A DNA stretch of 64,000 bases from an uncultured Clostridia bacterium (GTDB lineage Bacteria; Bacillota; Clostridia; Oscillospirales; Acutalibacteraceae), in NCBI GenBank assembly GCA_937907605.1, contig CALCYI010000012.1:1-64000 (forward strand), given 5' to 3'. The notes below the pieces were generated by a model. That model worked only from the letters and a program-made list of their open reading frames with translations, was not told the origin of the DNA and made no database searches. Both the position numbers and the translations under genes were made by a program. Shown here in pieces: positions 44,547 to 53,413 of the stretch (its first letter is position 1; every line of letters starts with the position of its first letter).

Positions 44547-45980
44547 AGCCTTACCCCAGTAGAGCATATGCTTAGCCGGTTTGCCGCAGCAAACGCATTT
44601 ATCGCTGAGGTTTTCCTGCTCAAACGGGATACAGCGCGAGCCGACGCCCGTGAGCTCCTTAACTCTGTCCTCGCACTCCTCGCTTCCGCACCACATAGCC
44701 TTTACGAAGCCGTCGCCGTTTTCCTCGAGCGCCTTGGTGATGTCCTCGAGCGTGAGAGCCTTATAGGTTCTGCGCTCCCTGTTTTCAAGAGCGCTCTGAT
44801 ATATACCGTCGCGGACTTCGTTAAGCTTCTCGAGGATAACCTCCTCGATATTGTCAAGGGATACGAAGGTCTTTTCTCTGTTGTGGCGCGTTACGATAAC
44901 GCACTGATTATTCTCTATATCCTTAGGACCTATCTCAACTCTTACAGGAACGCCCTTCATTTCGTACTCCGCGAACTTCCAGCCGGGCGACTGGTCGGAG
45001 TCGTCAATCTTTGCGCGGCATACCTTCTTAAGCCTCTCGCAAAGCTCGTTTGCCTTGTCGAGTACGCCCTCCTTGTGCATCGCAATCGGAATTACCATTG
45101 CCTGAATAGGAGCAACGGCAGGGGGGAGAACGAGTCCGTTGTCGTCGCCGTGGGTCATAATGATTGCGCCTATGAGACGTGTGGTCATACCCCACGAGGT
45201 CTGGTGAGGGTAGGTGAGCTGATTATCCTTATTCGAAAACTGAATTTCGAACGCCCTTGCAAAGCCGTCGCCAAAGTAATGGCTCGTGCCCGCCTGGAGC
45301 GCCTTGCCGTCGTGCATAAGCGCCTCAATACAGTACGTGCGCTCCGCGCCCGCGAACTTGTCGCTCTCGGTTTTCTGTCCCTGCACTACGGGAATTGCGA
45401 GGTGCTTCTGACAGAATTCGGTATAAATATTTAACATTCTTTCGGTTTCTTCGATTGCTTCCTCGGCGGTAGCGTGGAGGGTATGTCCCTCCTGCCATAA
45501 AAATTCGCGCGAGCGGAGGAAGGGACGGGTCGTCTTTTCCCAGCGAACTACGCTTACCCACTGGTTATAAAGCTTGGGTAAATCCCTGTGGGAGTGAACG
45601 ACGTTCTTGAAGTGCTCGCAGAAAAGCGTTTCCGAGGTGGGACGAATGCAGAGGCGCTCCTCAAGCTTTTCGCTTCCGCCGTAGGTTACCCACGCACATT
45701 CGGGCGCAAAGCCCTCAACGTGGTCCTTTTCCTTCTGGAGCAGAGATTCGGGAATGAACATCGGCATACATACGTTTTCGTGCCCCGTTTCCTTGAACAT
45801 GGAATCAAGGATACGCTGTATATTCTCCCATATTGCATAGCCGTAAGGTCTTATTACCATACAGCCCTTTACGCTTGTGTATTCAATGAGCTCCGCTTTT
45901 TTGCATACGTCGGTATACCACTTAGCGAAATCCTCATCCATTGACGTAATCGCGTCAACCATTTTCTTTTGCTGAGCCAT
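44541..45980 (-). CDS. proS: Prolyl-tRNA synthetase, short (ProS type 3)
   Basis: Class II aminoacyl-tRNA synthetase, 479 residues, of the archaeal/eukaryotic-like type without the bacterial editing insertion. Motif 2/3 regions: RPTSETLFCEHF, TRPFLRSREFLWQEGHT, GMTTRLIGA; anticodon-binding domain near residues 285-385; C-terminal zinc-type domain with CGSEEC and CVCCGKP cysteines. The ATG at 45980 is preceded by GAGGAG; an ATG five codons upstream lies inside that ribosome site. It has its own promoter divergent from the ATP synthase operon. Confidence 0.95.
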   Translation of the reverse strand: MAQQKKMVDAITSMDEDFAKWYTDVCKKAELIEYTSVKGCMVIRPYGYAIWENIQRILDSMFKETGHENVCMPMFIPESLLQKEKDHVEGFAPECAWVTYGGSEKLEERLCIRPTSETLFCEHFKNVVHSHRDLPKLYNQWVSVVRWEKTTRPFLRSREFLWQEGHTLHATAEEAIEETERMLNIYTEFCQKHLAIPVVQGQKTESDKFAGAERTYCIEALMHDGKALQAGTSHYFGDGFARAFEIQFSNKDNQLTYPHQTSWGMTTRLIGAIIMTHGDDNGLVLPPAVAPIQAMVIPIAMHKEGVLDKANELCERLKKVCRAKIDDSDQSPGWKFAEYEMKGVPVRVEIGPKDIENNQCVIVTRHNREKTFVSLDNIEEVILEKLNEVRDGIYQSALENRERRTYKALTLEDITKALEENGDGFVKAMWCGSEECEDRVKELTGVGSRCIPFEQENLSDKCVCCGKPAKHMLYWGKAY

Positions 45981-46010
45981 GATGTCTCTCCTCATAATTT
46001 ATTGCATAAT

Positions 46011-46039
46011 ATTATAATATATTTTTGGTAGTATGTAAA
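46011..46039 (-). promoter_or_regulatory. Promoter of proS
   Basis: Minus strand -35 TTTACA (46034-46039), -10 TATAAT (46011-46016), 17-nt spacer, about 30 bp before the proS ATG. Confidence 0.65.
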
Positions 46040-46113
46040 TATTAAATTTGTCAAATTAATATATTATATAAATTATCAATTTTATTACATTGTATAAAAA
46101 ATCAATCTTTATG

Positions 46114-46141
46114 TTGAAAAAATTTTTTTCGGTGCTATAAT
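46114..46141 (+). promoter_or_regulatory. Promoter of the ATP synthase operon
   Basis: -35 TTGAAA (46114-46119), -10 TATAAT (46136-46141), 16-nt spacer, 35 bp before atpB. Confidence 0.7.
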
Positions 46142-46176
46142 GAGTCTTATAATAAAGATAGGAATGGAGGTATCGT

Positions 46177-46956
46177 ATGATGTTTACTCCTATCACGGCG
46201 AAGCTTGACTTACAGGAGGAGCTGACCGAGGCGCTCAACATCAATGAAGTGTTTTCGTTTAAAATTGGCTCTCTTACCGTAAGTATTGACGAGTCCACGG
46301 TGGTTTCGTGGATTATCATTATCGCCATGACGATTATTGCTCTGCTACTAACGAGGAATCTTAAGGTGCAGGGCGAAATTACAAGACGGCAGGCGCTGCT
46401 TGAGCTGTGCTATGAAAAGGCTGAGGGCTTTTTCAAGGGGCTTATGGACGAAAAGACCTGGGGCTTCATACCGTGGCTTATGAGCGTTGCTCTCTTTATC
46501 GGAATATCAAATATAATAGGGCTTTTTGAATTCAAACCTCCCACTAAGAGTATGCAGATGACCGCAGCGCTCGCGCTTACGAGCATTATCCTCGTTGAAT
46601 ACTCAGCCTTTAAGGATAAGGGCATAGGCGGGCGATTAAAGGCGTTTGCAAGTCCTATGGCAGTCATAACCCCTATAAGCATTATGGAGGTATTTACTAA
46701 GCCTCTGTCGCTGTGTATGCGACTTTTTGGTAACGTGCTTGCCGCGTTTACGATTATGGAGCTTATAAAGATTGTTACGAGGGCGATATACATTCCGGGT
46801 ATTCCCGTAGTTTTCAGCCTGTATTTTGATATTTTTGACGGACTTCTTCAGGCGTATATTTTCGTATTCCTGACTGCGCTTTATCTTAAAGAGGCGGTTG
46901 AGCCCGTTGAGAAGAAAGAAAAGAAAAAGAAGAAAAACAAAAAGGTAAAAGCTTAA
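46177..46956 (+). CDS. atpB: F-type ATP synthase subunit a
   Basis: Membrane stator half-channel subunit, 259 residues with five to six membrane helices. The essential arginine lies in LCMRLFGNVLAAF (near residue 185) and the last helix carries DGLLQAYIFVFLTALY. The C-terminus is a lysine-rich tail (EKKEKKKKKNKKVKA), longer and more basic than usual. First gene of the operon; there is no atpI before it. Confidence 0.95.
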   Translation: MMFTPITAKLDLQEELTEALNINEVFSFKIGSLTVSIDESTVVSWIIIIAMTIIALLLTRNLKVQGEITRRQALLELCYEKAEGFFKGLMDEKTWGFIPWLMSVALFIGISNIIGLFEFKPPTKSMQMTAALALTSIILVEYSAFKDKGIGGRLKAFASPMAVITPISIMEVFTKPLSLCMRLFGNVLAAFTIMELIKIVTRAIYIPGIPVVFSLYFDIFDGLLQAYIFVFLTALYLKEAVEPVEKKEKKKKKNKKVKA

Positions 46957-46982
46957 TATAATTTAGATTAAGGAGATATATT

Positions 46983-47204
46983 ATGGGACTTATTGCTATT
47001 GGTGCAGGACTTGCAGTATTAGTAGGTATCGGCGCAGGTATCGGTATCGGTATCGCAACGGGTAAAGCAGTCGAGGGTATCGCAAGACAGCCTGAGGCTT
47101 CGGGTAAAATCCAGACCTCGCTTCTTCTCGGCGCGGCGCTTGCCGAGGCTACCGCTATTTACGGTCTTATCGGCGCAATTCTTATTATCGTACTGCTCAA
47201 ATAG
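46983..47204 (+). CDS. atpE: F-type ATP synthase subunit c
   Basis: 73-residue hairpin of two membrane helices with the loop ARQPEASGK. The ion-carrying glutamate is in the second helix (LAEATAIYG). In the known Na+-binding c-rings the first helix has GIGQG and the second AEST; here these are GIGIG and AEAT, so two Na+ ligands are missing and H+ coupling is more likely. Ribosome site AAGGAG. Confidence 0.96.
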   Translation: MGLIAIGAGLAVLVGIGAGIGIGIATGKAVEGIARQPEASGKIQTSLLLGAALAEATAIYGLIGAILIIVLLK

Positions 47205-47243
47205 GGTGCGGAATAATAAGCATATTGAAAGGGTTTATATCTT

Positions 47244-47726
47244 ATGATTAAATTTGACTGGAATCTGCTTTTCGGAATAATTGATATCATTGTCTTTTAT
47301 CTTCTGATGAAGAAATTCCTCTTCGGCAGGATAAAAAAGGTAATGGACGAGCGCAGGGAGCTTATCTCAAAGGAGCTTGAAGAGGCTGAGAATAAGAACC
47401 GCGAGGCTGACGAAAAGCTTGAAGCATATGAAAACAGAATCAGCGCCTGTGAGGAAGAGGGAAGAAGGATTATCGGCGAGGCTAAGGAAAAGGGCAACGC
47501 TGAGTATGATAGAATTCTTGCCGAAGCAAGAGCAGACGCCGAGGAGCTTAAGAAATCGGCTGAGGCTGAGGCAAAGGCTGAAGGCGACAGGGCTAAGAGC
47601 GAGGCTAAAGAGGAAATTGCCGCTCTTGCAATTCAGGCTGCCGAAAAAATTATCGGCTCCTCCGTTAACGAGAATACCGACAGCGCTATATTTGATGAGT
47701 TTTTGAATGAGGGCAGGAATGAGTAA
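47244..47726 (+). CDS. atpF: F-type ATP synthase subunit b
   Basis: 160 residues: one N-terminal membrane helix (residues about 8-28) and a long charged coiled coil forming the peripheral stalk, ending in the AAEKIIGSSV segment. Its last codons overlap the start of the delta-alpha fusion gene by 8 bp. Confidence 0.93.
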   Translation: MIKFDWNLLFGIIDIIVFYLLMKKFLFGRIKKVMDERRELISKELEEAENKNREADEKLEAYENRISACEEEGRRIIGEAKEKGNAEYDRILAEARADAEELKKSAEAEAKAEGDRAKSEAKEEIAALAIQAAEKIIGSSVNENTDSAIFDEFLNEGRNE

Positions 47727-49470
47727 CAGTAACGAAATTATCGCAAGGGCGATTATTACCTGTGTGACCGAGCCCGATGAAAAACAGCTCAGAGGACTTA
47801 AAGAGTTCGTCTTAAAACAAACGGGTGCAGACTCTGCGGAGCTTGAAATAGTAAAGGACGCCTCGTTAATCGGCGGCTTTACTATCCAGATAGGCAATAC
47901 GCTCTATGACCGAAGCATTAAAAGCAAGCTCTCAGAGATGAAAATTAGCCTTGCTTCTCAGGTGAAGAGGAACGCCGGTTCCGACAATATTATTTCTATA
48001 CTAAGGGAAGACGTTGAGAGCTTTAAATTCACAACCGACGGCGAAGAGGTCGGAAGCGTTATAAGCGTAGGCGACGGAATTGCGCTTATTAACGGTCTTG
48101 ACGACGTAATGTACGGCGAAATCGTTATCTTTGAATCGGGCGTAAAGGGCATGGTTCAGGATATTAAGAGCGATACCGTAGGCTGTATCCTTTTCGGCGC
48201 TGACGACGACGTTAGCGCAGGCTCGAGGGTTAAGCGCTCTCACAAAATGGCGGGAATTCCCGTCGGCGAGGGCTATATCGGCAGAGTTGTAAACGCGCTC
48301 GGCGAGGCTATTGACGGCAGGGGCGATATTGAGGCGGAGGATTACCGCCTTGTTGAGCAGCCCGCTCCCTCAATAGTCGACAGAAAGAGCGTGTCAAAGC
48401 CGCTTGAAACGGGTATACTTGCAATCGACTCAATGTTCCCGATAGGCAGGGGACAGCGTGAGCTTATAATCGGCGACAGGCAGACGGGTAAAACCTCAAT
48501 CGCGCTTGATACGATTATTAACCAGAAGGGCAAAAACTGCATATGCATATATAATGCGATAGGACAGAAGGCGTCCACCGTAGCCAAGCTTGTAAGCGAT
48601 TTAAAGAAGCACGGCGCGATGGATTATACTATCGTTGTCTGCGCGACTGCCTCAGACCCCGCGTCGTTGCAGTATATTTCGCCGTATTCGGCTACCGCTC
48701 TTGCCGAGCATTTTATGTATCAGGGCAGGGACTGCCTTATCGTGTACGACGACCTCAGCAAGCACGCGGTTGCGTACCGTGCAATCTCGCTTCTGCTTGA
48801 AAGACCTCCCGGACGAGAGGCGTATCCAGGCGACGTATTCTATCTTCATTCACGCCTGCTTGAGCGCTCGAGCAGACTTTCCGAGGAGCTCGGCGGCGGC
48901 TCGCTTACGGCGCTTCCGATTATTGAAACGCAGGCGGGCGACGTTTCCGCGTATATTCCGACCAACGTGATTTCAATTACCGACGGCCAGATTTACCTTG
49001 AAGCAGACCTGTTTTTCAGCGGTCAGCGCCCCGCGGTAAACGTAGGACTTTCGGTATCCCGTGTTGGCGGCGCAGCGCAGACGAAGGCGATGAAGAAGGC
49101 GGCGGGCTCGCTCAGGGTAGACCTTGCGCAGTTCAGGGAAATGGAGGTTTTCACTCAGTTTGCCTCAGACCTTGACGACGAAACGAAGGAGCTGCTGACT
49201 TACGGCGCGGGACTTATGGAGCTGCTTAAGCAGCCGCTCGGAAACCCCATGCCGCTGTCGCACCAGGTTGTAACACTCGTTGCGGCGATAGGAAAGAAGT
49301 TTATCTCGGTTGAAAAATCCGAGCTTAAAAAGCATCAGCGCGCGTTACTCTCATATTTTGAAGAGGAGCACGGCGATATATTAGAAAGAATAGAAAGCGA
49401 AAAGGTGCTTGACGGAGAGCTCAGAGAAGCAATTCTCAGCGCCGTTGACGCATATAACGAAAGCTTGTAA
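47719..49470 (+). CDS. atpA: ATP synthase delta C-terminal domain fused to alpha subunit
   Basis: 583 residues against about 500 for a normal alpha. Residues 1-75 match the C-terminal domain of subunit delta (ITCVTEPDEKQLRGL; DASLIGGFTIQIG; YDRSIKSKLSEM). From about residue 90 a complete alpha subunit follows: N-terminal helix IISILREDVESF, VGSVISVGDGIA, P-loop GDRQTGKTS, arginine-finger region SVSRVGGAAQ. No separate atpH exists between atpF and atpA, and the ~105-residue delta N-terminal domain is absent. Start ATG 47719 overlaps atpF; an ATG four codons earlier is also possible. The reading frame is continuous with no stop or shift, so this is a real fusion in the assembly as given. Confidence 0.93.
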   Translation: MSNSNEIIARAIITCVTEPDEKQLRGLKEFVLKQTGADSAELEIVKDASLIGGFTIQIGNTLYDRSIKSKLSEMKISLASQVKRNAGSDNIISILREDVESFKFTTDGEEVGSVISVGDGIALINGLDDVMYGEIVIFESGVKGMVQDIKSDTVGCILFGADDDVSAGSRVKRSHKMAGIPVGEGYIGRVVNALGEAIDGRGDIEAEDYRLVEQPAPSIVDRKSVSKPLETGILAIDSMFPIGRGQRELIIGDRQTGKTSIALDTIINQKGKNCICIYNAIGQKASTVAKLVSDLKKHGAMDYTIVVCATASDPASLQYISPYSATALAEHFMYQGRDCLIVYDDLSKHAVAYRAISLLLERPPGREAYPGDVFYLHSRLLERSSRLSEELGGGSLTALPIIETQAGDVSAYIPTNVISITDGQIYLEADLFFSGQRPAVNVGLSVSRVGGAAQTKAMKKAAGSLRVDLAQFREMEVFTQFASDLDDETKELLTYGAGLMELLKQPLGNPMPLSHQVVTLVAAIGKKFISVEKSELKKHQRALLSYFEEEHGDILERIESEKVLDGELREAILSAVDAYNESL

Positions 49471-49481
49471 GGACTTGAGAA

Positions 49482-50369
49482 ATGGCGAGTGCAAGAGAAA
49501 TCCAGAGCCGTATGAAGTCGATTAAGGATACCATGAAAATCACGAGTGCGATGAATATGGTATCCTCCTCAAAGCTTCAGAAGGCAAAGAAGGATTTAAA
49601 AAATACCGAGCCCTATTTCAGTATGATACAGGACTCGCTTGCGAAAATTCTTGACATAGCCCCCGAAGCGGGCAACGAATATTTTGATATGAGGCCCGAA
49701 AAGGACGAAAACACGAGGGTAGCGGGATATCTCGTTATCACCGCGGACAAGGGACTTGCGGGCGCATATAACCATAACGTTATAAAGCTTGCCGAAAAGA
49801 TGATTAACGCGGACGGTCCCGATATGCTCTTTATCGTAGGACAGCTCGGACGGCACTATTTTGAAAAAAAGGATATCCCCGTTGATATTGATTTTAAGTA
49901 CACCGCGCAGAATCCGTCAATGAACAGGGCAAGGCATATAGCGGGAAAGCTGCTTGAGCTTTTCCTTGACGGGCGCATTGACGATTTATACGTCGTTTAT
50001 ACCCAGATGGTAAACTCGATGGCGGTTGAAACCGTGTGCCGTAAAATACTTCCGCTTAAGGCTGAAAAAATAGAAACGCAGGACAACGAGCTTGTTGATA
50101 CCTACGAGGACGCAGAGTTTTATCCCGACCCGAAAACCGTATTTGATATGATAGTACCCGACTACGTGACGGGCTTTGTATACGGCGCGCTCGTTGAGTC
50201 CTTCTGCTGCGAGCATCAGTCGAGGATGATGGCTATGCAGACCGCGACGGACAGCGCCTCCGATATGATTAAGGAGCTTACGGTTAAGTATAACCGCGCG
50301 CGTCAGGCGGCTATTACTCAGGAGATTACCGAGGTAGTCGGCGGAGCAAGAAAGAAAAAGAATTCATAA
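49482..50369 (+). CDS. atpG: F-type ATP synthase subunit gamma
   Basis: Central rotor shaft, 295 residues. N-terminal helix SAREIQSRMKSIKDTMKITSAMN and C-terminal helix MMAMQTATDSASDMIKEL are the paired coiled coil; the middle is the Rossmann-like foot (VITADKGLAGAYNHN). Follows atpA by 11 nt. Confidence 0.95.
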   Translation: MASAREIQSRMKSIKDTMKITSAMNMVSSSKLQKAKKDLKNTEPYFSMIQDSLAKILDIAPEAGNEYFDMRPEKDENTRVAGYLVITADKGLAGAYNHNVIKLAEKMINADGPDMLFIVGQLGRHYFEKKDIPVDIDFKYTAQNPSMNRARHIAGKLLELFLDGRIDDLYVVYTQMVNSMAVETVCRKILPLKAEKIETQDNELVDTYEDAEFYPDPKTVFDMIVPDYVTGFVYGALVESFCCEHQSRMMAMQTATDSASDMIKELTVKYNRARQAAITQEITEVVGGARKKKNS

Positions 50370-50379
50370 GGTGAAGCAT

Positions 50380-51762
50380 ATGAATTACGGAAAAATTGTA
50401 CAGATTATGGGACCCGTTATCGACGTTTATTTCGATGACACCCTTCCTAAAATTAAAGATGCGCTTACCGTTGAGCTCGGCGGCAGAAAAGCAGTTATGG
50501 AGGTTGCTCAGCACATCGGTAATAATACCGTAAGGTGCATTATGCTCGCGGCTTCCGACGGGCTTTATAAGGGTATGCAGGTTGAGAACACGGGCAGCTC
50601 TATTAAGGTTCCGATAGGAAAGAAAACGCTCGGCAGACTTTTTAATGTTACGGGCGAAACGATTGACGGTCTTGAAAGCCTTGAAAATGAGGAGCACTGG
50701 TCGATTCACAGGAAGCCCCCGAGGTTCGACGAGCAGTCGAGCGAGGTTGAAATCCTTGAAACAGGTATCAAGGTTATCGACCTCCTTACCCCGTACCAGA
50801 AAGGCGGTAAAATAGGCCTTTTCGGCGGAGCGGGCGTAGGTAAAACCGTGCTTATTCAGGAGCTTATTACCAACGTTGCGACTCAGCACGGAGGCTATTC
50901 AATTTTTACGGGCGTTGGAGAGCGTTCAAGAGAGGGTAACGACCTCTGGAACGAGATGAAGGAGAGCGGAGTTATCAACAAAACCGCCCTCGTATTCGGC
51001 CAGATGAACGAGCCTCCCGGAGCGCGTATGCGCGTTGCCGAGACGGGACTGACTATGGCAGAGTATTTCCGCGATAAAGAAAATCAGGACGTGCTTCTCT
51101 TTATTGATAACATATTCAGATTTATTCAGGCGGGAAGCGAGGTTTCCTCGCTGCTCGGGCGTATGCCCTCTGCGGTTGGCTATCAACCCACCCTTGCCTC
51201 CGATCTCGGCGAATTACAGGAGAGGATTACCTCGACTAAAAACGGCTCTATCACGTCGGTTCAGGCGGTTTACGTTCCCGCCGACGACCTTACCGACCCC
51301 GCCCCTGCAACGACCTTTGCTCACCTCGACGCGACCACAGTATTGTCAAGAAAGATTGTTGAAAAAGGTATTTATCCCGCCGTTGACCCGCTTGAGAGTA
51401 ACTCGAGAATACTCGAGGCTGACGTTGTCGGCGAGGAGCATTACGAGGTTGCAAGAAGGGTACAGGAGTATCTCCAGAGATATAAGGAGCTTCAGGACAT
51501 TATCGCCATCTTAGGTATGGAGGAGCTTTCAGACGAGGATAAGCTCGCGGTACACAGGGCGCGCCGTCTTGAAAAATTCCTCTCTCAGCCGTTCCACGTA
51601 GCTGAGCAGTTTACGGGACTCAAGGGCGTTTACGTTCCGCTTAAGGAGTCGGTAAGAGGCTTTAAGATGATAATTGACGGCGAGGTTGACGACCTTCCCG
51701 AAATGGCATTTTTCAATGTCGGAACGATTGACGACGCTATTGAAAAGGCAAAGGGTTTATAA
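50380..51762 (+). CDS. atpD: F-type ATP synthase subunit beta
   Basis: Catalytic subunit, 460 residues. P-loop GGAGVGKTVLIQEL near residue 150, catalytic glutamate in GERSREGNDL near 180, DELSEED-type C-terminal domain (GMEELSDEDKLAV). The ATG at 50380 is preceded by AAGGTGA; the in-frame GTG at 50371 lies in that site. Eleven nt after atpG. Confidence 0.96.
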   Translation: MNYGKIVQIMGPVIDVYFDDTLPKIKDALTVELGGRKAVMEVAQHIGNNTVRCIMLAASDGLYKGMQVENTGSSIKVPIGKKTLGRLFNVTGETIDGLESLENEEHWSIHRKPPRFDEQSSEVEILETGIKVIDLLTPYQKGGKIGLFGGAGVGKTVLIQELITNVATQHGGYSIFTGVGERSREGNDLWNEMKESGVINKTALVFGQMNEPPGARMRVAETGLTMAEYFRDKENQDVLLFIDNIFRFIQAGSEVSSLLGRMPSAVGYQPTLASDLGELQERITSTKNGSITSVQAVYVPADDLTDPAPATTFAHLDATTVLSRKIVEKGIYPAVDPLESNSRILEADVVGEEHYEVARRVQEYLQRYKELQDIIAILGMEELSDEDKLAVHRARRLEKFLSQPFHVAEQFTGLKGVYVPLKESVRGFKMIIDGEVDDLPEMAFFNVGTIDDAIEKAKGL

Positions 51763-51765
51763 TAT

Positions 51766-52179
51766 ATGGATACGTTTAAGCTTAAAATCGTTTCCTCAAA
51801 CAGAGTGTTCTTTGAGGGCGACTGCGTTCAGCTCGTGCTGCCCGCTGCGGACGGGGGCTCAATAGCATTTCTCGCCCACCACGAAAACGCGGTTGCGCCG
51901 ATAGAATTCGGCGAAATGAAGATAACTACTCCCGAGGGAGAGGAGATATTCGCGTTCATCGGAAGCGGATTTATCGAGTATTTTGATAACTCCGCCAATG
52001 TGGTTTGCATTTCCTGTCAGAAGCCTGAGGAAATCGACAGGAAGCGTGCAGAGGAGGCTAAGGAGAGAGCCGAGGAAATGCTCCGCCAGCAAAACTCCAT
52101 TTTTGAGTATCACCAGGGACAGATGAACCTTGCGAGAGCTATGGAGAGACTGAAAATTAAAAATATGCACGATATTTAA
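51766..52179 (+). CDS. atpC: F-type ATP synthase subunit epsilon
   Basis: 137 residues, N-terminal beta-sandwich (FKLKIVSSNRVFFEGDC; GGSIAFLAHHENAVAPI) and a C-terminal two-helix arm that can inhibit rotation. Starts 3 nt after atpD; last gene of the operon. The usual LPG-x-GE-x-GI turn is altered to LPAADGGSIAFL. Confidence 0.93.
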   Translation: MDTFKLKIVSSNRVFFEGDCVQLVLPAADGGSIAFLAHHENAVAPIEFGEMKITTPEGEEIFAFIGSGFIEYFDNSANVVCISCQKPEEIDRKRAEEAKERAEEMLRQQNSIFEYHQGQMNLARAMERLKIKNMHDI

Positions 52180-52210
52180 TGCCCTTTGTTATTTTCTTAA
52201 CAAATTAAAC

Positions 52211-52238
52211 TTGATTTTTAACCCCATTTCTGTATAAT
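52211..52238 (+). promoter_or_regulatory. Promoter of rubrerythrin gene
   Basis: -35 TTGATT (52211-52216), -10 TATAAT (52233-52238), 16-nt spacer. Confidence 0.65.
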
Positions 52239-52281
52239 GGGAGTGTAGGAATAAAATATATTAATAATAAGGAGAATTAAT

Positions 52282-52941
52282 ATGGCAAAAAAATATTACT
52301 GTCCGGTATGCGGATACGAAACCGACGAGAAAATCGACATCTGCCCTATCTGCAAGGCTCCTATGGAACCCGTAGAGGAGGAAGCTCCCGCTGCTGAGGA
52401 AAAGAAAAAGATGTATTACTGCCCCGTATGCGGTTATGAGACTGCTGAGGAAATTGAAAACTGTCCCATCTGCGGCGCAAAAATGAAAGAAAGAGACGCT
52501 GAAGCTGAAATGGCGTGGGCTGCAGAACATAAGGTTGGCATTATTGACGGCGTTCCGGAAGAAATTGTTCAGGGACTTCGCGACAACTTCAACGGCGAAT
52601 GCTCAGAGGTTGGTATGTATCTTGCTATGGCAAGAGTAGCTCACAGAGAGGGCTATCCCGAAATCGGTCTTTACTGGGAAAAGGCTGCATGGGAAGAGGC
52701 TGAGCACGCTGCTAAGTTTGCGGAAATGCTCGGCGAGGTTCTTACCGACAGCACCAAGAAAAACCTTGAAATGCGCGTTGCCGCCGAAAACGGCGCAACC
52801 CTCGGCAAGACTGAGCTTGCTAAGAAAGCAAAGGCTCTCAACCTCGACGCTATTCATGATACTGTACATGAAATGGCGAGAGATGAAGCAAGGCATGGAA
52901 AAGCATTTGCGGGACTTCTCAAGCGTTATTTTGGCGAATAA
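52282..52941 (+). CDS. Rubrerythrin with two N-terminal rubredoxin-like knuckles
   Basis: 219-residue peroxide-detoxifying diiron protein. Two tandem Cys4 knuckles come first (CPVCGYET...CPIC, residues about 7-24 and 48-65), joined by an EEAPAAEEKKK linker; then a ferritin-like four-helix domain with ExxY and ExxH ligands (ECSEVGMYL, WEEAEHAAKF, ENGATLGK, RDEARHGKAF). Classical rubrerythrin has one rubredoxin domain at the C-terminus; reverse rubrerythrins of Clostridia have one at the N-terminus. Two in tandem is less usual. Monocistronic with promoter and terminator. Confidence 0.88.
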   Translation: MAKKYYCPVCGYETDEKIDICPICKAPMEPVEEEAPAAEEKKKMYYCPVCGYETAEEIENCPICGAKMKERDAEAEMAWAAEHKVGIIDGVPEEIVQGLRDNFNGECSEVGMYLAMARVAHREGYPEIGLYWEKAAWEEAEHAAKFAEMLGEVLTDSTKKNLEMRVAAENGATLGKTELAKKAKALNLDAIHDTVHEMARDEARHGKAFAGLLKRYFGE

Positions 52942-52957
52942 TTATAATACGTCCTTT

Positions 52958-52982
52958 GGGCACAGCTTCGGCTGTGCCTTTT
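52958..52982 (+). terminator. Terminator of rubrerythrin gene
   Basis: Stem GGCACAGC / GCTGTGCC with TTCG loop and T4. The following 53000-53100 stretch has a small CCAAATC/GATTTGG hairpin and AT-rich DNA, no gene. Confidence 0.88.
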
Positions 52983-53104
52983 GCCTTGCTTCATCTCGAG
53001 CTATGCCGCTCCAAATCTCTGATTTGGGAGAAAGCTCCTGCGGTGCTTTTTGCTTTGTTAATTCCGAATTATTTTATCTTATATATAATAAATTAAAAAA
53101 ATAC

Positions 53105-53133
53105 TTGACATTATTTTCCCGTTGTGGTATATT
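53105..53133 (+). promoter_or_regulatory. Promoter of rpmG-secE-nusG-rplK-rplA
   Basis: -35 TTGACA (53105-53110), -10 TATATT (53128-53133), 17-nt spacer. The transcript would have a ~110-nt leader before rpmG. Confidence 0.8.
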
Positions 53134-53249
53134 GACTATACCTCGTTTTGGGTTTATTTTTTTGCCCATTAATTTGACTGTCCTGCGAGCGTGGTGGGGG
53201 AGTTGAACGAGGGAGATTAGAATATCGAAATAATATAGGAGGTGCCATT

Positions 53250-53399
53250 ATGAGAGTTAAAGTAACTTTAGCTTGCACTGAATGCAAACAACGCAATTAC
53301 AACACAATGAAAAACAAGAAGAACACACCGGACAGGCTTGAAATGAACAAGTACTGCAGATTCTGTAAGAAGCATACTGTCCACAGAGAGACAAAGTAA
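53250..53399 (+). CDS. rpmG: 50S ribosomal protein L33
   Basis: 49 residues, too short for a usual ORF cut-off. Four cysteines in two pairs (ACTEC and CRFC) form the zinc ribbon of the C+ form of L33, with the RNYNTMKNKKNTPDRLE core. Ribosome site AGGAGG. First of the classic rpmG-secE-nusG run. Confidence 0.95.
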   Translation: MRVKVTLACTECKQRNYNTMKNKKNTPDRLEMNKYCRFCKKHTVHRETK

Positions 53400-53413
53400 C
53401 GGAGGGAATTACG

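Noticed and set aside
47719..47726. A frameshift or sequencing error joining delta and alpha
   Set aside because: The frame runs unbroken from a normal translationally coupled start through delta C-domain and alpha, and the missing part is a whole domain rather than a shifted one; misassembly cannot be excluded from sequence alone.
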